Shown: positions 19,779-30,921 of the stretch, in pieces
Numbering within the stretch: position 1 is the stretch's first letter
Layout: each line of letters opens with the position of its first letter
Source: Desmodesmus armatus
Taxonomy: Eukaryota > Chlorophyta > Chlorophyceae > Sphaeropleales > Scenedesmaceae
Assembly (NCBI GenBank): GCA_007449985.2
Contig: VIIQ02000077.1
Coordinates: 310,001 to 374,000 of the forward strand
Reading direction: 5' to 3'
DNA: 64,000 nt
Made by a program: the position numbers and the translations under genes
The notes under the pieces: model-generated
Databases searched by the model: none
Told to the model about the DNA's origin: nothing
What the model saw: only the letters and a program-made list of their open reading frames with translations

Positions 19779-22700
19779 ATGCAGCAGCTAAAGCTGCATG
19801 CTAACAGCAGGAATGTGGGCCTGCAAAGGCAGCGCCACGTGGCCCGGGCAGCTGCCGCAGGCGTGGTCAGGACCTCAGTGCCTCTCAATGCCAAGCCTCT
19901 CAAGCCCAGGTGATCCGTTTGCACGTGAAAACATCGACGTATATGAACGTGGTTATTGGTGCAATTGTTTGCGAGGCGTCGTGATCTCGACCCAAGTGCT
20001 ACTTGCCACCACAGCAGCAGCAACCACAACTGTGGTGTGCGTGTGGCAGACCACTTAGCAGTTGCCTCTCACTTCCAATCCACAATGGAGCTATACAACT
20101 TTTCTGGATTGCATATATAAGCATGCCTTTGTAATGCACCACACCACACAGCAGAAACTCCAACAAGAGCAGCGGCAGCATGACTGTGCGTATGCCAGGC
20201 CCACTCCCCTGCTCAAGGATCACCGTGCCTCCCAGCTTTGCAAACTTGCTCACATCCACAGTTCTGAACCCGCTATTTGAATATACTAAACCATGGTGCC
20301 ATCGGTGTGCTGGCATGGTGCTTGTGTCCATGTGCAGGAAGGAGGCTAGGCCCACCAGCTTGGAGCTGCTGGAGAGTGAGAAGCAGATGTGTAACCTGAT
20401 CAGCAAGTACTCGCCGCAGTACGTGCGCAGCAGGGCGCTGGAGACACCTGGAGATGCTTTTGCTGTGCTGGTGAGCATTAAGGGGGGGGGGGGGGGAGGT
20501 TACAAGTGGGTACTTTCACCGCTGAGCGGTACTCTCCACACTGGATGAACTGGGAAGACACACCTGCAAGAAGAACCTGCAGCAAGACCGGCAAACAAGA
20601 CCAGCCCCCAAAACTTTTGCCTTCAGTAAGAGGAGGGGGGTGGGTCACAGGGAGGAAATTGCACACGTTCGGCTGTGCTTTCCACACTGGATGAACTGGG
20701 TGCAGGGAAAGGGTATACATCCGCAGCACAGGGATCTGTGACAGTTCCTAGGGGAGAAAGCAGCCCTAAGGAACGCCCACATGGAACTGCTTGCATGTGT
20801 CTTGCATGTTGACGATGCTAGCTACACATGGCTAAATGCCCAACACACGCATCCTGCGCCCGCCCCCCTTATTCCAGGCCCGCACTGCCCACGTCACTTG
20901 GGGTCTAGGCTCCTGTTTTGCCTGCCTGGCCTTTGACCCCGTCACGGTCACAGAGGCAAGCCCTCCCCATCAAAAACTCCTACTCATATTGCACCCCTGC
21001 CCCCTTCCCGCTGTGCGCCCCTCCCCACTAGGCCCGTATCTCTCACATTGTCTGGGGTCTGGGCTCCTACTTCGCCTGCCTGGCCTTTGACCGCGTCACG
21101 GGCACATAGGCAAGCCCACCTCACTCAATCTGCACCCCTGCCCCCCTCCTGTGTCTGCCCCCATCCCCCCTCCAGGCCCGTATCTCGCACATTGTCTGGG
21201 GTCTGGGCTCCTACTTCGCCTGCCTGGCCTTTGACCGCGTCACGGGCACATAGGCAAGCCCACCTCACTCAATCTGCACCCCTGCCCCCCTCCTGTGTCT
21301 GCCCCCATCCCCCCTCCAGGCCCGTATCTCTCACATTGTTTGGGGCCTAGGCTCCTACTTCGCCTGCCTGGCCTTTGACCGCGTCACGGGCACATAGGCA
21401 AGCCCACCTCACTCAATCTGCCCCCCTGCCCCCCTCCTGTGTCTGCCCCCATCCCCCCTCCAGGCCCGTATCTCTCACATTGTCTGGGGTCTGGGCTCCT
21501 ACTTCGCCTGCCTGGCCTTTGACCGCGTCACGGGCACATAGGCAAGCCCACCTCACTCAATCTGCACCCCTGCCCCCCTCCTGTGTCTGCCCCCATCCCC
21601 CCTCCAGGCCCGTATCTCTCACATTGTTTGGGGCCTAGGCTCCTACTTCGCCTGCCTGGCCTTTGACCGCGTCACGGGCACATAGGCAAGCCCACCTCAC
21701 TCAATCTGCACCCCTGCCCCCCTCCTGTGTCTGCCCCCATCCCCCCTCCAGGCCCGTATCTCGCACATTGTTTGGGGCCTAGGCTCCTACTTCGCCTGCC
21801 TGGCCTTTGACCGCGTCACTGGCACAGAGGACGCCCCCGAAACCCTCAAGAGGCGTGCACAGCAGCTGCGTGAGACTTTGACGGAGCTTGGTCCCAGCTT
21901 CATCAAGGCTGGTCAGGTGCTGGCCAACAGGCCTGACATTGTACGGGAGGACTACATGAACGAGCTCTGCACACTGCAGGTGGGGTGGAGGGGATGTTTA
22001 TGAGGGTGAGGGGGGGAGGGGGGGGGGGTGTTCGGGGGGGGGGGGGGTGAGGTTGGGGGCCAGGGGGCGGGCATGGAATGGGATGGGGTGCTTTACCATC
22101 TGTCTGCCTGCAGGATGACGTGGCCTTTTTTCTGATGAGGAGGCGTGTCATGTATAAAGTGATGTTGATTGGGTTTGTAACAATGATTACAGATACAAGC
22201 TGCCTTCTTCTTTTTGTGTCTGCTGCAGGATGACGTGCCCCCCTTTTCTGATGAGGAGGCGTTTGCCATCATACAGTCACAGCTGGGGCGCCCCCTGGAG
22301 GCAGTCTTCTCTAGCATCAGCGAGCAGCCGGTGGCAGCAGCATCACTGGGACAGGTGAGGGGGGGGTGACTGTTTGGGTGTGCGAGGTGTGTTATAAAAG
22401 ATGCTTACATGTGTTTGGCTAGCATGTAACGCACGTCCGAGTCATATGCAGGCAACCCTATCAGGCACAAACATAACCCCACAGGGGAAGGCAAAACGCA
22501 GATGCATCGACGGCAGCTGTGTTGGTGTCCGAGTGTGTGGGGAGGCGGGGGGGTGTTCTTCTTTGGGGGGTGGGGGGGGGGGGGCTTCTCAGGGCAGTGC
22601 AGCATCAGCGAGCAGTCGGTGGCGGCAGCAGCAGCACCGGGACATGTGCAGGGTCAAGGAGCTGGCAAAGCGGAGATTGCGTGGGGCTGGAGGGGTGAGT

Positions 22701-25700
22701 TTGTCGGGGGGCAGGGGGGGGGGGGTCAGTGTTTGGGGGGTGGCTTGTCAAGGTTGTACAGCAGCTCCAGCAGCCTGCAGCAGCGTCACTGAGACAGGTG
22801 ACGGGTAGTGGGAAAAGCCGTGTCAACATGTGTCTCACACTGTTCTCGTTCTTCATGTGCCTCACACGCATCCTCACTCTCTTGCTTGTCCTTGACCCCT
22901 CACATCCCCATCCTCTCGCCTGTCCCCACACCCTTGCCCATCCTCACACACTTTCATCCTCACTCTTTCTCATATCCTTCCTCATGTCTGTCTTCACTCT
23001 CTCGCCCCGTTCTCGCACCCTGCAGGTGTACAAGGCTGTGCTGCGTGACAGTGGTGAGGAGGTGGCTGTCAAGGTGCAGCGGCCGGGCATTGAGCCAGTC
23101 ATCCTGCGGGACCTGTTCATCTTCAGGACACTGGGCAGCCTCTTCAACACACTCAGCAGACAGGTGAGGGGCGATTCGGGCAGGAAGGGGGTTGGGGGGG
23201 GGGCTGCTCATCGTGGGGGACCGGCGGGAGGAGGGGAGCAGACAGGTGAGGGGGGGGGGAGGGGGGGGGGGGAGGAGGGAGGGGGGGGGGGGGGGAGGAG
23301 GGAGGGGGGGGGGGGGCTTTGATGATGATGATGATGATGATGATGATTTGTGTTACATTGGGGTCGATCAGACCATAAGCTGCCGACCAGTGGCAACCGG
23401 GGACACCAATCCATCATCCCCCCAAAAGTAACAAGGCGCCACCTGTGGGCGATGGGGGGGGGGGGGGGCAGTCAGCCAGGGGCCAGTCAGCCAGGCCCAG
23501 CCGACCCAATGCAAGCCCACCGTCCTCGAGGGGCAACGGGTGAAGAACGGCGGCCAAAATCGCCCCCCAGCCAAAGAAATCATTCATTCATTCATTGTTC
23601 GTTACATTGAGATCCCCGAAAGACCCAGCCCACACCATGACCCAAAGAAGAAGAAGAAGAAGGGGTTACAGGGCGACACACGCAGCTACGCTGCAACGAC
23701 ACCCAGCATTGGAAGGGAACCAAAGTCCTTTGCAGGACCTACAAGGACGGGAACAGACAGCACGGAAAGGAGAGAACCCGCCACCATAGATGTCTGCAAA
23801 GGAGACTGTCTGAAAGGAGGGGACCACAGGCAAGGCTTCAACCCCACAAAGCCAGCCACACAGACAAGAGGGCTTCCACCAGTACCAAGCCGAACACACA
23901 CCCCCATGCCCCCGGGGCGACCACTTCGAACACAATGTGGAAGAAAGGCTCCAGCTGCGCTGCGATACACACCCCCAAGACAGGTGCCCGGGGTGTCAGA
24001 GCGACACCTGTGTATACCGGGCTGCCCCAAGTCAGCGCGCCCAAGCACCTGCACCGTTCACAGGCCAGCAACACTGCCCCCTACAACCAGGCCCAAGGCC
24101 ACTGCACGGCCCTTGCCTGTGTTCTGCTGCCACTGCTGCTGCACACCAGCACCTGCCTGCTGACTCAGCGGACTGCTGCTGATCCAGCCAAAGCTGCTGC
24201 TGCTGCTGCTGTAAACGCGACAAAACCACGGCACAGTGAAGATAATCAACACTGTGCGTGATGCTGCACGCCAGCTGCTGCTCAAGCTCCAGCTCCAGCT
24301 ACTGCTGTCAACTGCCACTGCCCCACGGGCTGTGTTCTGCTGCCACTGCTGCTGCACACCAGCACCTGCCTGCTGACTCAGCGGACTGCTGCTGATCCAG
24401 CCAAAGCTGCTGCTGCTGCTGCTGCTGTAAACGCGACAAAACCACGGCACAGTGAAGATAATCAACACTGCACCATGACCCAGCCCACACCAAAGAAATC
24501 CGACACGATCGAAAAATCGGGTTTGCCCTTCAGGGTTGGGCGGAATTGCTGTTTTTGCGCCGGGGTTGTGTCCATGCCCGAGTGGTCTAAGGGGGAGGTC
24601 TTAAGATCCTCTGCACTACGTGCGCGTGGGTTCAAACCCCACTGGACACAATTGGCGGTGGGCGAAATTTTACCTTGCAGGGCCAATGGAGCAGCAGGTA
24701 GCTGCTTTCTGCTGGTCTGGGCACCTCCCAAGCCTTGCGGGCTGTGGCTTATGCCGCTGTTTCTTGCTGTACTGCTGTTTTGTGTGCCTGCAGCGCCTTG
24801 GGTGCAATGCTGAGCTGATTGTTGATGAGTTTGGTGAGAAGCTGCTGGAGGAGCTGGACTACCTGCAGGTGGGTGGAGCAGTTGTCGCTGTTCACCTGTT
24901 GGCCGTTGTTACCTGTTTGCCGTTGTCGCTGTTTACCTGTCGCTGTTTACCTATCAGAGGGTATTGCGATGGAGTACACAAGCAGCATGTCAACTGTGAA
25001 GGTGCATGCTTTTGTTGACTGGGAGCTAGCATGGTGCTTCAGATTGGGGCCAGAGGTGCAGGCAGCCAGCAAGGCGTTTCACGCGTCACAGCGCATGCAT
25101 ACATGTGTTGGCGTCAACAGCCACAGTACTTGCAAATTACATGTCTGCCCGACATTTGAGACGAGTGGCATACCAAAATGAATGAAGGTGTTACATGGGC
25201 ATACCATGTTATAACATGGTACTGATTAGTAGCAGAGTACATGTTGGTTCAACACACATTTTGGATGACTCATTCCTTTGCAGGAGGCGCGCAACATAGA
25301 GGAGTTTGGGCGCAACTTTGCCAACGACCCCACCGTGAAGATTCCCTGGGTGCGAAGGGACCTGTGTGGCAGCCAGGTGGTGGTGATGGAGTGGATCGAG
25401 GGCATTCGCTGCACCGACATCGCTGGCATCCACAGCAGCGGCACAGACATTGACGAGTTCATCCGGTGAGTGGGGTGGCCTGTCCTCGCCATTCATGTAA
25501 CAGCCGCAAACCCATACTGTTACAAGGAGTTTGCCAGAGGGCATGTGTGGGGAGGCTCAGGGTGTGCAGTGGTGGTAGTGGGGAGAAGGGCGGGTATGTG
25601 TTGGGGGGTTGTTGGTTGTGCATGTGCCCGGGGGGGGGGGGGGTGTCAGGGGCAGCTGATGGTGTCAAAGATGGAGATGCGTGAGTGAGCAGATGGGGAT

Positions 25701-28219
25701 TAAGTGCGACAGCTACTGCAGAAGCATGGCCGTGCCGTGCTAGTCAACTCACCATTGTGCCTGTCCTGATGTCTCCCTCTCCCCCCCCCCCTCTTGTGCC
25801 TGTTTGTTGGTGTCCCACAGTGTTGGTGTGGTGTCAGGGCTGCGGCAGCTGCTGGAGTTTGGTCTGTTCCACGGTGACCCCCACCCTGGCAACATCTTCT
25901 GCCTCAGGGACGGCCGCATCGCATACGTGGACTTTGGAAACGTGGCACAGCTGAGCAACAGTAACAAGCAGGTGGGGCCTTGGTGCTGTTTGGCATGTGA
26001 GGGGGGGGGGTGGGGGGAGTGGGGGGTTGTTGGGAGGATGGGAGGGCGGGGCAGGAGGATAGATCACCTGCACAGAGGATCAGGCATAGTAGCAGCAATA
26101 TGTGAGTGTGCACCGGTAGTGTGGCCTGATGCAAATAATGTAATCATGCTGCACGCGTTGCTTGATGGAGCAGTTGCCAGATCGGGCACGTTGATTTTGG
26201 GCTGAGGCTGCACATGTACGCTGTTTCGTTTGCAGGTGTTGATTGATGCTGTCGTCCATGCTGTGAATGAGGACTATGATGAAATGGCAGGAGACTTCAT
26301 CAAGCTGGGCTTCCTCTCAGCAGGTGAGCTGCAGGGATGTGCGCACCAGAACTGCGTTGCTGTACTTGAAACATCTACTATCAGTATTGATCCTAGTAGC
26401 AGCCCAGCTGTTGGAGTTCTGGCGTGACTAATGGACCCTTGTCATATTAGCTGTTGAGAAGTGATTTGGTGTGATAAGGCAGTCAACCATGTGCGCTCTG
26501 CACTTGTAAACCTCTCTCACCCCCCCCCCCCCCTCCCCCCGCTTTATCACCAGGCACCGACATCACCCCCATTGTCCCCGCCCTCGAGAAGATCTGGCGT
26601 GACAGCAAGGGTCAGAGCCTGGCAGACTTCAACTTCAGGACAGTGACCAGCAAGTTCAACGAGTTGGTGTACCAGTACCCCATCCGCATCCCTGAGCGTT
26701 ACAGCCTCGTCATCCGCAGCCTGCTCACACAGGTGGGTTGGTGGTTTGTGAGGGGGTTGGGTTGGGGGGGGGGGCGGGAGAAGGGGGATTGGAGAAAAAG
26801 GGATGGTTTTTGTGTGTTAGGGATCGGGTTGTGGGTTCTTGTGCGCAGTGCACTGATCAGGAGACACATGCACACTAGCCTGGCCAGCAGGCTGGCAGGG
26901 GCCATGTTGAAACCGAGAGTTGGTGTACCAGTACCCCATTCGCATCCATGAGCGCTACAGCCTCGTCATCCGCAGCCTGCTGACACAGGTGGGTGCTGTG
27001 TGTGTAGACACAGGAACTGCATCCAGTCATTGACTCGGCCAGTGAATGTGTGTGTGTGTGTGTGTATCAGGGGGGGTGGGATGGAGGGAAGGGGTGCGCT
27101 GGTGAGGATCGAGTATGTTTCGAGTTGTTTGGGGGCATGAAAGGGCAGGGCCTTGCCACAGGCAATGCAGCAAGTGGTTTCAACAGTGTGTGCGCAGCTT
27201 TACTTGGCCGCAATGGGACGGTTTGCTGCTGCAGGAATGTGTGATGTGTCGTGCTGACTGTGGTCAAGCTTTGACAGCGCATGTTATGGCCTGTGCTGTT
27301 TTGTGTCCTGCAGGAGGGCATCTGCATGACGCTCAAGCCTCAGTTTCACTTCCTGGAGGTGGCCTACCCATACGTGGCAAGGTACAAAGTGGCTGGTCTT
27401 GTTGGGAGCAGCTGCTCGCGTTCGTTGTCACTTGTCTCGCTATAGCACTACAAGGATTTTGTCCCTATCGTGTCACCATGCTGTCCCTTACCATTCTACC
27501 TTACGCTCCCCGTGCTGCCACCCCTACCCTTCTCCCAAAACACCCACCTCACTTACCTCCTCCTTTGCTCCCACCCCCACCCCGCTCTACCGCCCACCTC
27601 GCCCCCCACACAATGCACTCCCTCTGCCTGAAACACACACTCCCTTACACCCCCCCCCCCCCCCGCCCTGCCTTCTGTTCCCCTTCGTGCCCCCAGGCGT
27701 CTGTTGACCGACGAGGACCCCGCTCTGCGTGAGCGCCTCATCCAGGTGCTCTTCCAGGGCGACAAGTTCCAGTGGGCACGCCTCACAAACCTCATCCAGC
27801 TCGCAAAGGAGGGCGGCAACAGCACCGCAGCAGCCGTCGCTGCCGGCACATCATCCCGCAGCAGCAGCAGCCAGCTGCTGCTGCCACCTTCCCGCCCTGC
27901 TAGCCCTGCTGCTGGTGCTTCTGCTGGGGGTAACGGTGTTACCAGCTCAGCAGTTGCTGCTAGTTCAGCAGGGGCGCTAGACTTGTCGGACACGGTGCGG
28001 GATGCTGCAAGGCTGCTGCTGCTTGATGAGAAGTTGAGGAGGCAGGTGATCATGGCGTTGACAGAGGACAACAGGCTGCATGTGGCGGAGGTGCGGCAGG
28101 TGCTGTCGCTGATGCAGGGGGACGTGAATCCCACGCAGCTGGTGGGCCAGGTGGTGCGGGACCTGCCGAGTATCGGGCGGCAGGCGATGCTCAGCTGGGC
28201 TGACAGGGTGTTGGTGTGA
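19779..28219 (+). CDS. ABC1K / UbiB-family atypical kinase, plastid type
   Basis: Exons: 19779-19909, 20338-20470, 21752-21979, 22229-22354, 23026-23163, 24794-24868, 25284-25465, 25821-25971, 26236-26323, 26554-26732, 27314-27381, 27697-28219. All phases close, giving ~673 residues. The first ~40 residues are Arg/Ala/Ser-rich and lack acidic residues, like an organelle transit peptide. Family motifs: KxGQ as KAGQ (~140-143), the Ala-rich loop AAAS-LGQ (~200), the VAVK lysine (~222), HGDPHPGN catalytic loop (~355-362) and DFG (~375-377). The C-terminus after ~540 is a low-complexity Ser/Ala linker plus a helical tail. ABC1K proteins of plastoglobules and thylakoids act in prenylquinone and tocopherol metabolism and light responses; the subfamily is not fixed here. 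Introns carry exon-fragment duplications, retro-insertions and a tRNA. Start chosen because exon 1 ends in phase 2, as exon 2 requires. Confidence 0.92.
20485..20620 (+). repeat. Dispersed repeat B, copy 1 (ABC1K intron 2)
   Basis: ~130 bp nearly match the minus strand of 35877-36008. It contains the perfect inverted repeat ACCGCT-G-AGCGGT inside GTGGGTACTTTC...TACTCTCCAC. A shorter relative is at ~60722-60757, and the ending CTTTCCACACTGGATGAACT recurs at ~20678-20697. Confidence 0.7.
20878..21751 (+). repeat. Tandem array of the 5' part of ABC1K exon 3 (six decoy copies)
   Basis: Exon-like starts (AG then GCCCG[TC]A) are at 20878, 21032, 21176, 21320, 21464 and 21608, and the true exon starts at 21752. 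The last five steps are exactly 144 bp. Each unit holds the acceptor, ~75 bp of exon and ~65 bp of intron-type sequence. Copies 2-6 read GGCACATAG, a stop where the true exon has GGCACAGAG. Confidence 0.92.
22114..22152 (+). pseudogene. Decoy copy of the start of ABC1K exon 4
   Basis: CTGCAG then GATGACGTGGCC...TCTGATGAGGAGGCGT matches the true exon start at 22229 for ~35 bp and then diverges. A degenerate copy of the exon's 3' end (CATCAGCGAGCAG) is near 22600. Confidence 0.75.
23645..24470 (-). mobile_element. 826-bp retro-insertion nested in the outer element, 12-bp target duplication
   Basis: Flanked by CACCATGACCCA at 23633-23644 and 24471-24482. Read on the minus strand it ends in the hairpin GCAGC-GTA-GCTGC (23694-23682) and CCCTGTAACCCC(TTC)n, so it is a 5'-truncated copy of the (TTC)n-tailed family. 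It holds a frame (24074-23838) ending in a hydrophobic stretch but no RT motif I can name, and an internal direct duplication (24119-24256 and 24330-24472). Confidence 0.75.
24119..24472. repeat. Direct duplication of ~138 bp, 211 bp apart
   Basis: GTGTTCTGCTGCCACTGCTG through AAGATAATCAACACTG occurs at ~24120-24256 and ~24330-24470. The two copies differ mainly in the number of CTG units. It lies inside the inner retro-insertion. Confidence 0.85.
24568..24650 (+). tRNA. tRNA-Leu(UAA), canonical, inside an ABC1K intron
   Basis: 83 nt. Acceptor GTGTCCA pairs with TGGACAC (24643-24649), discriminator A (24650). The D-arm is TGCCCGAGTGGTCTAAGGGG and the anticodon loop CTTAAGA has anticodon TAA at 24602-24604. 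The variable arm is TGCACTACGTGCGC, and the T-arm is GTGGG-TTCAAAC-CCCAC. One mismatch (T-T) closes the anticodon stem. The A and B boxes are intact, so it is probably transcribed by Pol III on the same strand as the host gene, in the intron between exons 23163 and 24794. Its D-arm nearly matches that of the permuted candidate at 9821-9910. Confidence 0.9.
25176..25197 (-). mobile_element. ~22-bp retro-insertion consisting only of the LINE 3' tail
   Basis: Flanked by GGCATACCA at 25167-25175 and 25198-25206. On the minus strand the insert reads CATGTAACACCTTCATTCAT, i.e. the terminal motif of the LINE at 1-1180. It lies in ABC1K intron 6. Confidence 0.6.
26915..26988 (+). pseudogene. Decoy copy of the 3' end of ABC1K exon 10 with its donor
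   Basis: GTTGGTGTACCAGTACCCCAT through CTGACACAG|GTGGGT repeats the end of exon 26554-26732 with few differences, including the donor. It lies in the following intron without a matching acceptor half. Confidence 0.85.
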
Positions 28220-30779
28220 GCTGACTCAGCCTTGCGTGAGGGCATGTCTGTGTGAGTGCGTGAGGTCAGGGCATGTCTGTGTGAGAGAGCTTGTCGGGAT
28301 TGCTGACAGAGTGTGTTGCTGGTCTTGTCACAGGGTGTCCCTTCACACAGGCACCCTGTGTGGAGGGACACCTGCGTGAAGGCACACCCTGTGTTGTGGT
28401 GTGAGTGAGGGAAGGGTGAGGCCTAGTCTGTGTGACTGAATAGAGACACAGCCTAGGCTGTGTGAGTGAGGGGTCATATCTTCCAGGGCTGCATAGCACG
28501 AAGCTGCTAAGTAGGGTGAAAGATGCTTTCAAGGCTCCCAGGGGCCTTCGCCTCACTCCTTCACAGATCCTGCTGGTGATTGTGGGGTTGCGAAAGCCTC
28601 TCAGACGCAGGCGAATCAGGCCTGTTTGCGTTCATGAAGCTTCCTTGGTTGTTGGGCTGGCGGGTTTGCAGCCGTCAGCTCTGCAGCTGAAGCAGCAACT
28701 TGAAGCTTGCTTTGTTCCTCTTGTGTGGTTTGAGGGTCAAACCTCAATGTTGCTTGCAGCTTGCTTCCTCCTCAGAGCCATGAGATACTGGGGTCTGTCT
28801 GTGCAGCCCACTTCAACAGGAGTGCTTTCTACAATCCTGGCTGTCGCTGGGTTTGGGGTTTGGGGTTGTGCAGTGGTGTAGGGTGTGGGGCTGAGGGGGT
28901 GGTGCAGGGTTTTGGGGTCCGTGGCCTGCATAGCATGCGTGTACACCTCTGTACGCACACCTGTAGAGTTTATTTGCATAAGGAAAAGGAGTTGGGCTCT
29001 GTGTCGTTGGTGGAATGGATGGCGTCCCCGGGGTGGGTGAGTGGTCAGTGTGGTTAGTGTGTCAGCTTGGCGACATACAACAGAGAGCTAATGACGGCAC
29101 ATTGGGTGTGTTGAGGGCGGGGAGGGTGCCGAAGGCCTTTTGTGTGAGGAGTGCGAGGAGTGCGACAGGAGTGAGGCATGTGCCTTGTGTGTGTGTGTGT
29201 GTGTTGTGTACAGCTGCCGCAAGTCGGAGTTGCTCTGTACTATAGATGTTTGTCGAGAGCTGTGTAGTGTTTTGAGTTGTGCTGTGGGGCCGGGGGCCGT
29301 GACATGCAGTGCACTGTCCCATGGTGGTCCAAGCCCCTTCATGGGTACGGCTTATGGTGTTCTTTTCATGCAAGCAGTGCTGGAACACACTCTCTTTGCA
29401 ATATGTTGCAGGGCTAGTTTGTCTTGAAACAGGCAGTCCCCATCTCACTGCGCGTTGGTGCACTGCGCCCGTACCGTGACTGGTACCGTTTTCGTTCAGC
29501 GCTGGTTGTCTGCTGCTGCCGCTTCTGTGGCCTCTAGCGCGTCTGTTCCACATCCGCGCGCTTACGGGCTAGCCTGTGTAACTCCCACATGCGTGCACGC
29601 TGTTTTTCAGGGCCAGTTTTTCTTCTGAGGTGCTAGTTTGGGGCCCTGATTTCATCACTGTGTGTGGTGTGTGCCCGGGGGCTGTCTGGTGCTACTGCGG
29701 TGTCCTGACTCCCAATGGCAGGGTTTACGCTTGTGTATGGCAGAATGGCCTTTGCAGGAGGATGGAACAATGCTAGGAATGTTGTTCCCCTGTCTGACTT
29801 GTACTGCTGCTTGCCTTGTATGCCTCGTGCCAGGAGCAGGCATGCAGCAGGCAGAGGAGCAGCAATGCACTTACGTGTTTTTTGGCTGTGGGTGCCTGTG
29901 CTGCAATACTGTTGTTGTTCTTGTGGCCGCCGGCTGTTGAGACAAGTCAGCCAGTGATGCTGCAGGGCTGACGGCTGCTGGGCTGGGACAGCTATGTCAC
30001 CGGCCGATCAACACAAATATCTATTTATGTTGCCTTGTAGCTGGCAAAGCAGCTTCAGTAAGCAGTGCCCAGTGCTTCGCAGCCCCCAGGCTGCTCCCTT
30101 CACCCACCCATCAGTTTGGTTGTGACAGTGCAGCAGCCATGGCCCGACGCCCCTGCCAGTGTTTGTTGGCTTGCGTTCATGGTGTTCAGCAACAGGGCAG
30201 GACCAGACAGCAGCTGGTCTGTGGTGTTGGAGTGTGTTGAAAGGGGGTGCAGCTACTGCCAGCACGTATGGGCCTGTTGCCATGAGCATGACCGGCTGTT
30301 TGCGACGGCAGCACCGTAGCTGTGCCATTGAATGGTGCACAGCAGACACGTTGAGTGCCTTTCACCCCAGCCTGTCATGTGCTGCTCAATGGAATATGTT
30401 TGGTGTGACAGAGAGTGACAGTTGTCCAGTTGGTGCCCTTGCTCCCTTGCTTGAACGAGCAGCAACTGCCGAGTGGCACAGCACCATAGCATCACGGGAG
30501 ATTTTATGCCACCTCGTCTGCTGCTGGCCCCTGTCAGCAGCCGGGTCTGCCTGTGGGGTTTGTTTCTGCTCAGCCCTACACCCTGTTTCTGCTCAACCCT
30601 ACACCCTGAACACAACCTCTGCACCAGACCTCACCTGCGGAAAGGCGCAGTGCTGCTGTCACAGTGAAAGCGGTTGCTGTTAGCAGGCTGTGGTGGTTGT
30701 GCTGATGTTTGGTGGTTGGTTGTGCTGAGGCTCAGACCATGAGCAGCGGCTGCATGTGCAGTTGTGCTGTCATGATCTG
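28220..30779. other. Intergenic, no gene recognised
   Basis: The first few hundred bases are ABC1K 3' flank with short GTGTGAG-type repeats (AGGGCATGTCTGTGTGAG twice, ~28240 and ~28268). The rest shows no coding, RNA or repeat signal that I can support. Confidence 0.4.
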
Positions 30780-30795
30780 CTGGACTCCTGTGTTG

Positions 30796-30905
30796 TAGTA
30801 AGATCGCAATGGCTGAAGCTGTCGTGTCTGTCAACGAAACGAAGTGGTTAGTGATGCATATGCATGTGCAAATGCGGCTAGACGAGCTTCGGGGCCCCCC
30901 AACCC
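30796..30905 (-). mobile_element. SINE-like element, 5'-truncated copy, 16-bp target duplication
   Basis: Flanked by CTGGACTCCTGTGTTG at 30780-30795 and 30906-30921. It matches the 3' ~110 bp of the element at 3870-4045 with ~10-15% divergence by eye, and has the same 3' end. Confidence 0.75.
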
Positions 30906-30921
30906 CTGGACTCCTGTGTTG

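Larger units (their letters stand above)
23582..24489 (-). mobile_element. Short retro-insertion (outer) with 11-bp target duplication, split by an inner insertion
   Basis: Flanked by CCAAAGAAATC at 23571-23581 and 24490-24500. Without the inner element it is ~70 bp: an (ATTC) tail on the plus strand, the block shared with 10922-10965, and GCCCACA at the right end. It is inserted antisense to ABC1K in intron 5 (23164-24793). Confidence 0.75.

Noticed and set aside
19568..20029. 153-codon minus ORF overlapping ABC1K exon 1
   Set aside because: Antisense to an exon whose splice phase and transit-peptide character are convincing.
28857..28900. GGTTTGGGGTTTGGGG as telomere repeat
   Set aside because: Too short and irregular, and without the TTTAGGG unit.
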